The position numbers and the translations under genes were made by a program. From Candidatus Gastranaerophilales bacterium (lineage in GTDB: Bacteria > Cyanobacteriota > Vampirovibrionia > Gastranaerophilales > Gastranaerophilaceae): a stretch of 25,566 nucleotides of DNA. Positions 15,324 through 21,216 of the stretch are shown here, piece after piece. The DNA lies in the NCBI GenBank assembly GCA_900769355.1, contig CAAGGG010000036.1, positions 1-25,566 on the forward strand, read 5' to 3'. The notes under the pieces were generated by a model, which saw nothing but the letters and a program-made list of their open reading frames with translations, made no database searches and was not told where the DNA came from. Positions within the stretch are counted from its first letter, which is position 1. Each line of letters starts with the position of its first letter.

Positions 15324-15788
15324 ATGTTAGTAAATAGAGAAGATATTAAGGCGTTAGTTGATATTATTCATCACTCAGGGAAAACAGTAGTTTGTACAAA
15401 TGGCTGTTTTGATATTTTGCACGTAGGGCACGTAAGATATCTTGAAGCTACAAAAGCGTTTGCGGATTTTTCAATAGTATTGTTAAATTCTGACAAGTCT
15501 GTAAAAAGCATAAAAGGCCCTACACGTCCGATTAACAACGAAAATGACAGAGCAGAATTGTTAAGTGCTTTGAAATGTGTGGACTATGTGGTATTATTTG
15601 ATGAAGACAGTCCTAGAAATCTTTTAGATGAAATAAAACCTGATGTTTACACAAAAGGTGCAGATTACACAATGGAAACTTTACCGGAAGCAGATATTAT
15701 GCGAAAAAACGGCACACGAGTAGAGTTTATAAAGTTTGTAGAAGGGAAATCGACGACGAATGTCATTAGGAAAGTGAGTGGTGAATAG
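15324..15788 (+). CDS. rfaE2: D-glycero-beta-D-manno-heptose 1-phosphate adenylyltransferase (RfaE2/HldE C-domain type)
   Basis: 154 residues from the ATG at 15324. A longer TTG start at 15303 is possible, but AAGGATAAAGGG sits between the two and serves as the ribosome-binding site of the ATG. It is a nucleotidyltransferase of the HIGH superfamily: VCTNGCFDILHVGHVRYLEATK carries the GCFDxxHxGH motif, and KGPTRPINNENDRAELLSAL and KGADYT are typical of RfaE domain II. It transfers AMP to heptose-1-phosphate for ADP-heptose used in the LPS inner core. The kinase domain (HldE N-half) is absent and must be encoded elsewhere. The last residues KVSGE and the TAG stop are written by the first heptamers of the hairpin element that follows. 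Confidence 0.88.
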   Translation: MLVNREDIKALVDIIHHSGKTVVCTNGCFDILHVGHVRYLEATKAFADFSIVLLNSDKSVKSIKGPTRPINNENDRAELLSALKCVDYVVLFDEDSPRNLLDEIKPDVYTKGADYTMETLPEADIMRKNGTRVEFIKFVEGKSTTNVIRKVSGE

Positions 15789-16241
15789 TGAGTAGTGAGA
15801 GGTTCAAATCAAAGTAAATTATGAAACATCAAGATTTAGAAGTTTGGAATAAAGCAATCAAACTTGTAACAGATATTTATATAATTACCAAAAATTATCC
15901 TAAAGATGAAATTTATGCACTTACAAGCCAAATGAGAAGATGTGCTGTATCTATTCCATCTAATATAGCGGAAGGCTGTGCTAGATTTTCGGATAAAGAA
16001 ACTCTTAAGTTTTTGAGTATTGCAATGGGCTCAATATCTGAACTAGAAACCCAAATTATTATTTCAAAAAATATTGGTTATATAGAAGATATTGATGATA
16101 TAATAAATCAAATATCTTCAGTAAAAAAATTGATATTAGGTTTAGTAAAATATCTCAATACAAAAACAGAACAAAATTAAGTATAAATATTTGTGCGTAG
16201 CACCTATAAGAACCATTCACTACTCACTATTCACAATTCAC
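15774..16241 (+). mobile_element. Heptamer hairpin element B carrying an S23-type gene
   Basis: The left arm 15774-15801 is GTGAGTG, GTGAATA, GTGAGTA, GTGAGAG, then GTTC. The right arm 16214-16241 is CATTCAC, TACTCAC, TATTCAC, AATTCAC, preceded by ACCTATAAGAAC (16202-16213). The arms are inverted copies and could pair as a stem of about 28 bp. The 360-base four-helix-bundle gene lies in the loop on the same strand as the operon. Without that gene the element is 108 bases, practically the size of the empty elements A core (116), C (115) and D (110). The structure is like the intervening sequences of bacterial 23S rRNA, which also place an S23-family ORF in a long hairpin. Mobility is inferred, not shown. 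Confidence 0.75.
15821..16180 (+). CDS. Four-helix bundle protein (S23 / 23S rRNA intervening-sequence protein family)
   Basis: 119 residues, the standard length of the family (PF05635/TIGR02436). The conserved pattern is clear: LEVWNKAIKLVTDIY (6-20), YPKDEIYALTSQMRRCAVSIPSNIAEGCAR (26-55) and FLSIAMGSISELETQI (66-81), giving four amphipathic helices. Family members occur in intervening sequences of 23S rRNA in Leptospira and Coxiella, and as accessory proteins (Avd) of diversity-generating retroelements. Their biochemical role is poorly known, though Avd binds nucleic acid. Here no rRNA, reverse transcriptase or variable repeat is nearby. Instead the gene lies in the loop of heptamer hairpin B, inside an LPS operon. 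No strong ribosome-binding site precedes the ATG (AAAGTAAATT). Confidence 0.9.
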   Translation: MKHQDLEVWNKAIKLVTDIYIITKNYPKDEIYALTSQMRRCAVSIPSNIAEGCARFSDKETLKFLSIAMGSISELETQIIISKNIGYIEDIDDIINQISSVKKLILGLVKYLNTKTEQN

Positions 16242-16268
16242 TAAATATAAAAATAAGGAGAACATAAA

Positions 16269-17363
16269 ATGGCAACATTCACATTAGAAGAAATCACACA
16301 TATCGTAGGCGGTATGTTGACAAAGGTTGAAGATGCAAGAATTTCTCAAATTGCACCACCTTTGTTGTCTGATGAAAATACTTTAGCACTTGCTTTGGGC
16401 GAAGAAGAAATTGCTAACCTTGCAAAATCAAAAGCCAAAGCTGCACTTGTACCTTTAGGAGTACAAATCGATGGATTTACAACTATCGAAGTTGAAAGAC
16501 CTCGTCTTGCAATGATGAAATTGTTGAACCTTTTCTATGTAGCGCCTGTTGTATATAAAGGTGTTCACCCGACAGCCGTTATTGATCCGACTGCAAAGTT
16601 AGGCGAAAACGTTGAAATCGGTGCAAATGTTGTTGTTTCTCACGATGCAGTAATCGGGGACGGAACAAAAATTGCCGCAAATTCATACATCGGTGGTGGC
16701 GTAAAAATCGGTAAAAATTGTTTCTTCCACGCTGGTGTGAATATTGGTGATAGAGTTCAAGTAGGTAATGATGTAATTTTACACCACGGAGTTTCTCTTG
16801 GTGCTGATGGTTTCAGCTTCGTTACAGAAAATCCTGACAATATTGAACAAGCTAGAAAAGATGGCGAAATTAAAGAAACAAATTCAAAACACGTTATCTT
16901 TAAAATCCCGTCAATCGGTGCTGTTGTAATCGGAAACAACGTAGAAATCGGCGCAAATACTGCTATTGACAGAGGAACAATTGAAAATACAACTATCGGC
17001 GACAACACAAAAATCGACGACCTTGTAATGATTGGTCACAACTGTAAAGTTGGCGAAGGTTGTTTAATCGTTTCACAAGTAGGTATTGCAGGTAGCTGTG
17101 TAATCGGCGACAGAGTTGTAATTGCAGGTCAAGCAGGTCTTGCAGATCACATTGAAATCGGCTCAGATTCAATCGTTACAGCAAAAGCCGGGGTTACAAA
17201 ATCATTCCCTGAAAAATCAATCATTATCGGTATTCCGGCAATGCCAAGAAAAGACTTTATCAAACAATTGAAAACAATGAAAGATGCGCAAGAAATATTT
17301 GCTAAGTTCAGAAAATATGAACCATTGTTGAAAGAGTTTGAAGATAATATAGGAAAGGAATAG
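16269..17363 (+). CDS. lpxD: UDP-3-O-(3-hydroxyacyl)glucosamine N-acyltransferase
   Basis: 364 residues, slightly longer than E. coli LpxD (341). It adds the N-linked 3-hydroxyacyl chain in the third step of lipid A synthesis, from acyl-ACP. Residues 1-95 form the uridine-binding N-terminal domain. Residues 98-320 are hexapeptide repeats of a left-handed beta helix (IGENVEIGANV-type units). The catalytic His is His257 in VMIGHNCKVGEG, after DRGTIENTTIGDNTKIDD. A loop of about 30 residues (186-215) is longer than in E. coli. An AAGGAG eight bases before the ATG supports the start. It is flanked on both sides by heptamer hairpins, B upstream and C six bases after its stop. Confidence 0.96.
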   Translation: MATFTLEEITHIVGGMLTKVEDARISQIAPPLLSDENTLALALGEEEIANLAKSKAKAALVPLGVQIDGFTTIEVERPRLAMMKLLNLFYVAPVVYKGVHPTAVIDPTAKLGENVEIGANVVVSHDAVIGDGTKIAANSYIGGGVKIGKNCFFHAGVNIGDRVQVGNDVILHHGVSLGADGFSFVTENPDNIEQARKDGEIKETNSKHVIFKIPSIGAVVIGNNVEIGANTAIDRGTIENTTIGDNTKIDDLVMIGHNCKVGEGCLIVSQVGIAGSCVIGDRVVIAGQAGLADHIEIGSDSIVTAKAGVTKSFPEKSIIIGIPAMPRKDFIKQLKTMKDAQEIFAKFRKYEPLLKEFEDNIGKE

Positions 17364-17369
17364 GGTAAA

Positions 17370-17484
17370 GTGAGTGGTGAGTAGTGAGTGGTGAATAGTT
17401 CTTATAGGTACTGTTATACAAAAAATATATTTCCGAACGCAGTGAGCTAAATGAACCATTCACCACTCACTACTCACCACTCAC
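17370..17484. repeat. Heptamer hairpin element C (no ORF)
   Basis: The left arm 17370-17397 is GTGAGTG, GTGAGTA, GTGAGTG, GTGAATA, followed by GTTCTTATAGGT (17398-17409). The right arm 17457-17484 is CATTCAC, CACTCAC, TACTCAC, CACTCAC. The loop is about 59 nt and contains GAACGCAGTGAGC. The element begins seven bases after the lpxD stop and ends 15 bases before the lpxC ATG, so it fills the whole gap. Confidence 0.85.
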
Positions 17485-17499
17485 CAAACCAAACACATC

Positions 17500-18327
17500 A
17501 TGACCACACTTTTAAAACCAACCCAAATTACCGGCAATGGCTTAATGAAAAATAAACCTTGCACAGTAAGATTTGAACCTTCGAAAGAAGGAAAAATTAA
17601 ATACTTTATAAAAGACAATAAACCGTTTGAGGCTTGTGCTGACAATGTATTGGCGACAGATCATTGCGTTGTTTTGGGAGATGCAAACAACAAAAAAGCA
17701 AAAGCAATGTTGACGGAACACTTGACGGCTGCCCTTGCGTTCTGTGGAATTGACAGTATAAATATTTATATGGACGAAGAGGAAGTTCCGGCACTAGATG
17801 GTAGTTCAAAACAGTGGGTTGAGCTTTTTGAAAAAGCTGGAATTGAGAAACATATCTTTTCAAAACCTAAGAAATATACTGTTTCTGAACCGGTTTATTA
17901 CTTGAATGGGAAAACAAGTTTAGTGATTTTGCCATCAGATGAACTTTATATTTCTTATGCCGTAAACTATGATCACCCTGATTTGACAAGACGTTGGGAA
18001 GCTTATAATCCAAAAACAAGACAGGAAATCATTGAGGCAAGAACTTTCGGTTTTTATAAAGATTTGAAAAAGTTCCAGATGCTTGGGTTTGCGCAAGGTG
18101 TAACATTGGAAAACACGTTGGGTTTGAAAGATGTTGGTTTTACATCAGATTTGCGTTCGCCAAACGAGCCTGTTAAGCATAAGATTTTAGACTTAATCGG
18201 AGATTTGTATTTGACAGGTGTAAATCCGCTAAATCTAAAATGTCAGATTTTAGTCAAAGAGGCAGGACACGCCGTTCACGTGAAAGTGGCAAAGATGTTG
18301 AAAGGGAAATTAATTGAAAGTAAATAA
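17500..18327 (+). CDS. lpxC: UDP-3-O-acyl-N-acetylglucosamine deacetylase
   Basis: 275 residues, shorter than E. coli LpxC (305) mainly at the C-terminus. It is the zinc-dependent committed step of lipid A synthesis. Zinc ligands are His74 in TEHLTAAL (with general base Glu73), His227 and Asp231 in VKHKILDLIGDLYL. The second catalytic His is His257 in AGHAVHV. EARTFGF (179-185) matches the substrate-channel motif ARTFG. No Shine-Dalgarno is visible: the 15 bases before the ATG (CAAACCAAACACATC) directly follow the hairpin element C. Translation may depend on the hairpin context or be leaderless after processing. The stop codon abuts element D. Confidence 0.95.
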   Translation: MTTLLKPTQITGNGLMKNKPCTVRFEPSKEGKIKYFIKDNKPFEACADNVLATDHCVVLGDANNKKAKAMLTEHLTAALAFCGIDSINIYMDEEEVPALDGSSKQWVELFEKAGIEKHIFSKPKKYTVSEPVYYLNGKTSLVILPSDELYISYAVNYDHPDLTRRWEAYNPKTRQEIIEARTFGFYKDLKKFQMLGFAQGVTLENTLGLKDVGFTSDLRSPNEPVKHKILDLIGDLYLTGVNPLNLKCQILVKEAGHAVHVKVAKMLKGKLIESK

Positions 18328-18437
18328 GTGGTGAGTAGTGAATTGTGAATTGTGAGTAGTTCTTTTAGTTCGCTTCGCTCAAAATATGGATATTAACACC
18401 TATAAGAACCATTCACCACTCACCATTCACTGCTCAC
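18328..18437. repeat. Heptamer hairpin element D (no ORF)
   Basis: The left arm 18328-18358 is GTG plus GTGAGTA, GTGAATT, GTGAATT, GTGAGTA, followed by GTTCTTTTAG. The right arm 18410-18437 is CATTCAC, CACTCAC, CATTCAC, TGCTCAC, preceded by ACCTATAAGAAC (18398-18409), identical to element B. It begins immediately after the lpxC TAA and ends 23 bases before the fabZ ATG. Confidence 0.85.
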
Positions 18438-18460
18438 TAAATAAAATAAAGGAGAACAAA

Positions 18461-18907
18461 ATGACAGAAGAACAACAAGTATTGCAATTTGATACGATGC
18501 AAATTATGGAAATGATTCCACACCGTTACCCATTCTTACTTGTAGACAGAATTACAGAATGCGTTCCGGGCAAATACGCAAAAGGGTACAAAAATATGAC
18601 TATGAATGAACAATTCTTTCAAGGTCACTTCCCTAACAACCCAATTATGCCTGGGGTATTGCAATTAGAAGCAATGGCGCAGTGTTCAGCACCCATTTTA
18701 ATGTCAATGCCTGAATACAAAGGCAGATTGACACTTTACGCGGGAGTTGACGGTGTAAGATTTAAAAACATCGTAAGACCTGGTGACAGATTTGATATGG
18801 AAGTAGAAGTCCAAAAAATTAAAGGTCCTATCTGCAAAGCTCACGGTGTAGGAAAAGTTGATGGAAAAGTTTGTGTAGAAGCTGATATGACTTTCGCTTT
18901 TAAATAA
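18461..18907 (+). CDS. fabZ: 3-hydroxyacyl-ACP dehydratase FabZ
   Basis: 148 residues from the ATG at 18461. It dehydrates 3-hydroxyacyl-ACP in fatty acid elongation and so competes with LpxD for the 3-hydroxyacyl-ACP pool; clustering with lpx genes is typical. The hot-dog fold motifs are HRYPFLLVDRI (21-31), catalytic His56 in FQGHFPNNPIMPGVL and Glu70 in QLEAMAQ. A longer frame starting at 18386 exists, but its first 25 residues are translated repeat sequence (element D). The AAAGGAG seven bases before 18461 settles the start. It ends the LPS run at a strong terminator; lpxA, often next in other genomes, is not here. Confidence 0.96.
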   Translation: MTEEQQVLQFDTMQIMEMIPHRYPFLLVDRITECVPGKYAKGYKNMTMNEQFFQGHFPNNPIMPGVLQLEAMAQCSAPILMSMPEYKGRLTLYAGVDGVRFKNIVRPGDRFDMEVEVQKIKGPICKAHGVGKVDGKVCVEADMTFAFK

Positions 18908-18922
18908 AAATTAAACACATAC

Positions 18923-18954
18923 AAAAAGCTTGAATAATGTTCAAGCTTTTTTTT
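18923..18954 (+). terminator. Rho-independent terminator after fabZ
   Basis: AAAAAGCTTGAA (18923-18934) pairs perfectly with TTCAAGCTTTTT (18940-18951) around TAATG and continues into a T run. Confidence 0.93.
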
Positions 18955-18974
18955 ATATTTATTCATACATGGGG

Positions 18975-19002
18975 TTGAAAAATTAAAAAAATAAGTTATA
19001 AT
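18975..19002 (+). promoter_or_regulatory. Sigma70-type promoter of candidate ncRNA 1
   Basis: TTGAAA (18975-18980), a 16-base spacer and a perfect TATAAT (18997-19002). Transcription would start near G19011, with no ORF downstream on this strand. Confidence 0.6.
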
Positions 19003-19010
19003 AAAAGAAA

Positions 19011-19226
19011 GGGCGGAGCAAGCTCCAACTCGCTCCTTTAAAAGCCCATTAGGTTATTTTTTAAGAACTAGCAATATCATTAGGACTATTGCTAGTTCTA
19101 CTGTATTAACAACCATTTTGACAAATCGGATTATTCGGGTTGTCGCCGGAGTAACGTCCGGCTCCACCTATCGGGCTGGGTTCGCTAGTCGCTCACACGG
19201 TGCCCTTCCGAAAATCCGCCCCCTTT
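19011..19226 (+). ncRNA. Candidate structured non-coding RNA 1
   Basis: About 215 nt, clearly more GC-rich than its surroundings and without an ORF. It starts right after a good promoter. Its ends pair: GGGCGGA (19011-19017) with TCCGCCC (19215-19221). Inside are a perfect 13-bp hairpin AGAACTAGCAATA (19064-19076) / TATTGCTAGTTCT (19087-19099) and a hairpin GCCGGA (19145-19150) / TCCGGC (19157-19162). A long-range pairing of CGGATTATTCGG (19127-19138) with CCGAAAATCCG (19208-19218) would compete with the outer stem. It does not show the consensus blocks I know for RNase P, tmRNA or SRP RNA. 6S RNA is possible because of the closed ends, but the internal hairpins are unusual for it. Confidence 0.5.
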
Positions 19227-19277
19227 CTTAATCGGTTATACAAATTTCCAGTTTGAGCCGTTAAGTCAGTTAATGAT

Positions 19278-19303
19278 AAATCAGGGCTTACCCTTGATTT
19301 TAT
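19278..19303 (+). terminator. Possible terminator downstream of ncRNA 1
   Basis: AAATCAGGG (19278-19286) pairs with CCCTTGATTT (19291-19300) around CTTA with one bulged T, followed by TATAC. It is a weak T run. The DNA from here to 19400 is AT-rich with no gene seen. Confidence 0.4.
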
Positions 19304-19400
19304 ACTAACATAAAGAACTATTATTAAATCGTTTAAAAGAAGGAAGTTGTGATTTTGTAAATTCAATTTTTAAAAATTTTAATTTTTTTTATATAAAGGA

Positions 19401-19429
19401 TTGACAAAAATTAAAATATAATAAATAAT
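19401..19429 (+). promoter_or_regulatory. Promoter of candidate ncRNA 2
   Basis: A perfect TTGACA (19401-19406), a 17-base spacer and AATAAT (19424-19429). The start would fall at about 19434-19437. Confidence 0.5.
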
Positions 19430-19430
19430 G

Positions 19431-19645
19431 AGTATAGGGAAAAGCCTAAAAGGTGGTAAGACCTTTTAAGCTTTCGTAACTCCCTATTTAATGAAGATAA
19501 GTGCTATGGTTATTGCTAGTATAAGCCATAGCGCTTTTTCTGTAATACAGAAAATCATTTTTCATCACCACCCTTCCGCTTTAGTCTACGTAACAAGTCT
19601 GTGTCGGGAGTGGCAAACAGGAGTTTACCCTAATTATACTTTTTA
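19431..19645 (+). ncRNA. Candidate structured non-coding RNA 2
   Basis: About 215 nt between a promoter and a T run. The ends can pair: AGTATAGGGAAA (19431-19442) with TTTACCCTAATTATACT (19624-19640), followed by TTTT, which would double as terminator. Internal hairpins: TAAAAGGT/ACCTTTTA (19447-19468), GTGCTATGG/CCATAGCGC (19501-19534, followed by a T run) and TTTTCTGTA/TACAGAAAA (19536-19554). CCACCCTTCCG also pairs with CGGGAGTGG near 19567-19612. ACTCCC near 19480 can pair with either the 5' GGG or the later GGGAGT. It shares the words TATTGCTAGT and CCCTTCCG with RNA 1. It lies antisense-adjacent to the 3' end of the glucokinase gene. Family not recognised. Confidence 0.45.
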
Positions 19646-19647
19646 AT

Positions 19648-20601
19648 CTAACTTTCAATAAGCAAGCTTGCGCCGATTACGCCTGCAGTGTTGCCGAGTT
19701 CAGCCGGAACAATTTCTACTGCAGAACCTGCAATTTTCATCGCACGCTTTTTCAATGTTTCTTTCATTGGAGCAAGCAAATAGTCGCCAGCGTCAGCGAC
19801 TCCACCGCCAACAATGATTTTTTCCGGATTAAGCAAATTCACAACACTTGCCATTCCAAAGCCGATATATTCTCCCATTTTTGTGAAAATTCTTTGTGCA
19901 ACAGGATCTCCGGCATTTGCAGCTTTACATACAATATAAGGAGTTATAGGGGCACCGTTTGCAATTTCTCTGAATTTTGCGGATTTTCCCCCCTTAATAT
20001 ATTCTTCCGCCATCGCAACAATTGAAGGACCAGATGCAAAAGCTTCCAAACAACCTTCATCTCCGCAACCGCAAAGAGGTCCACCGTTCATTTGAAGTTT
20101 AATATGTCCGATTTCTCCGGCAGCATTTGACGCGCCACGAACAAGTTTTCCGTTAATAATCAAGCCTGAGCCAATTCCTGTTCCAACTGTGATACAAATT
20201 AAGTTTTCACAGCCCTTGCCTGCGCCATAATTCAATTCGCCAAGTGCAGCACATCTAACGTCATTATCTACGCGAGTTGGAATATGGAATTCGTCCTCAA
20301 TAAGCTTTGCAATCGGAACTTCAACCCAGCCCGGAATATTTGGAGCATTTCTGACAATTCCGGCTTTGTAATCAACTTGCCCTGGAAAACCAAATCCGAT
20401 ACCTTCAATGTCTTTTGTTTCAAGTTTTGTTTCTTTCAAAAGTTCATGTATTGCCTGTTTAATGTTTTCAACAGTATATTCATAGCCCATTTCTGCACGA
20501 GTTGGAACGGAATTTGAATACTTAATTTGTCCTTTGTCATCAACCAAAGCCAATTTTACGTTTGTACCGCCAACGTCAATCCCAATTCTATTTTTAACCA
20601 T
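19648..20601 (-). CDS. ROK-family glucokinase
   Basis: 317 residues, the standard ROK kinase length. It phosphorylates glucose (or a related hexose) with ATP. The phosphate-1 loop is GIDVGGTNVK (7-16), and catalytic Asp114 lies in VDNDVRCAALGE. The sugar-binding GEIGH (162-166) precedes the ROK zinc site: His166 plus CGCGDEGCLE (Cys177, Cys179, Cys184). No N-terminal helix-turn-helix is present, so it is an enzyme and not a ROK repressor. GGGAG upstream of the ATG supports the start. It follows mntP on the same strand after 72 bases. With pgi it makes the entry to glycolysis. N-acetylmannosamine kinase or another ROK specificity cannot be excluded. Confidence 0.9.
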   Translation of the reverse strand: MVKNRIGIDVGGTNVKLALVDDKGQIKYSNSVPTRAEMGYEYTVENIKQAIHELLKETKLETKDIEGIGFGFPGQVDYKAGIVRNAPNIPGWVEVPIAKLIEDEFHIPTRVDNDVRCAALGELNYGAGKGCENLICITVGTGIGSGLIINGKLVRGASNAAGEIGHIKLQMNGGPLCGCGDEGCLEAFASGPSIVAMAEEYIKGGKSAKFREIANGAPITPYIVCKAANAGDPVAQRIFTKMGEYIGFGMASVVNLLNPEKIIVGGGVADAGDYLLAPMKETLKKRAMKIAGSAVEIVPAELGNTAGVIGASLLIES

Positions 20602-20673
20602 AATATTTCTCCCTTTTAAATAATAAAATTATTGTAGCATAAATAAGTTTTCCGTGAAACGAATACATTCCTT

Positions 20674-21216
20674 CTATGCAACAATTGTCCTAAACGCAAG
20701 CAAAATCAATATTATCCCACCGCTAACTTCAAGATATACAGACGGTAATTTTTTAAAGAAATTTCCACACCAAAATCCAATTAAAGACATCACAAATGAC
20801 GCTAGTCCGATTAGTAAAATTGCCTCTAAAAATGGAGTATGTGTTAATTTTAAGCTTATACCAGCAGCCATTGCATCAATACTTGTGGCAATCCCCATTC
20901 CGATAAGACATTTTAGCCCGATACAACAAATGTTTCCCTCTTTTCCCTGAAACGCTCCGTATATGAATTTAATTCCGAGTACAAAGAAAATTGCAAAAAC
21001 AAGCCAAGTACTGTATGCTTCAATATATTTGCTTATTGCACCAATTCCAATATACCCTAGACACGGCATTATGCTTTGTGCAATTCCCATTGTGAAAGCA
21101 AGTGCAAGTGAATTTTTTATCCTGTTATGTGTAAAAATTAAACCTTGTGAAAATGAAACGACTAAGCAATCTACACCTAATGCTATACTTAAAAACACTA
21201 ATTCTGCGAAATGCAA
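20674..21216 (-). CDS. mntP: Manganese efflux pump MntP
   Basis: 180 residues, six membrane segments in two related halves. The conserved acidic motifs are LGVDCLVVSFSQGL (13-26, Asp16) and ATSIDAMAAGISL (110-122, Asp114), as expected for the MntP (YebN/DUF204) family, which exports Mn2+ across the inner membrane. The start overlaps the end of the DUF4127 gene by 19 bases, and a GAGGTGG ribosome-binding site lies inside that gene, so expression is coupled. In many bacteria mntP sits behind a manganese (yybP-ykoY) riboswitch; here its position inside an operon leaves no room for one directly upstream. Confidence 0.92.
   Translation of the reverse strand: MHFAELVFLSIALGVDCLVVSFSQGLIFTHNRIKNSLALAFTMGIAQSIMPCLGYIGIGAISKYIEAYSTWLVFAIFFVLGIKFIYGAFQGKEGNICCIGLKCLIGMGIATSIDAMAAGISLKLTHTPFLEAILLIGLASFVMSLIGFWCGNFFKKLPSVYLEVSGGIILILLAFRTIVA

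Noticed and set aside
15821..16180. Avd accessory protein of a diversity-generating retroelement
   Set aside because: The fold is related, but there is no reverse transcriptase, template repeat or variable repeat in the window.
15774..18437. Heptamer repeats as a CRISPR array
   Set aside because: The repeats are seven bases, directly tandem without spacers, arranged as inverted arms, and no cas gene is near.
18386..18460. Longer N-terminus of FabZ
   Set aside because: The extra 25 residues are translated hairpin element D, and the AAAGGAG site points to 18461.
19011..19645. RNase P RNA, tmRNA or SRP RNA
   Set aside because: None of the conserved blocks (for example the tmRNA CCA-type end and tag ORF, or the SRP GGAAGCAG-like tetraloop region) could be found on either strand.
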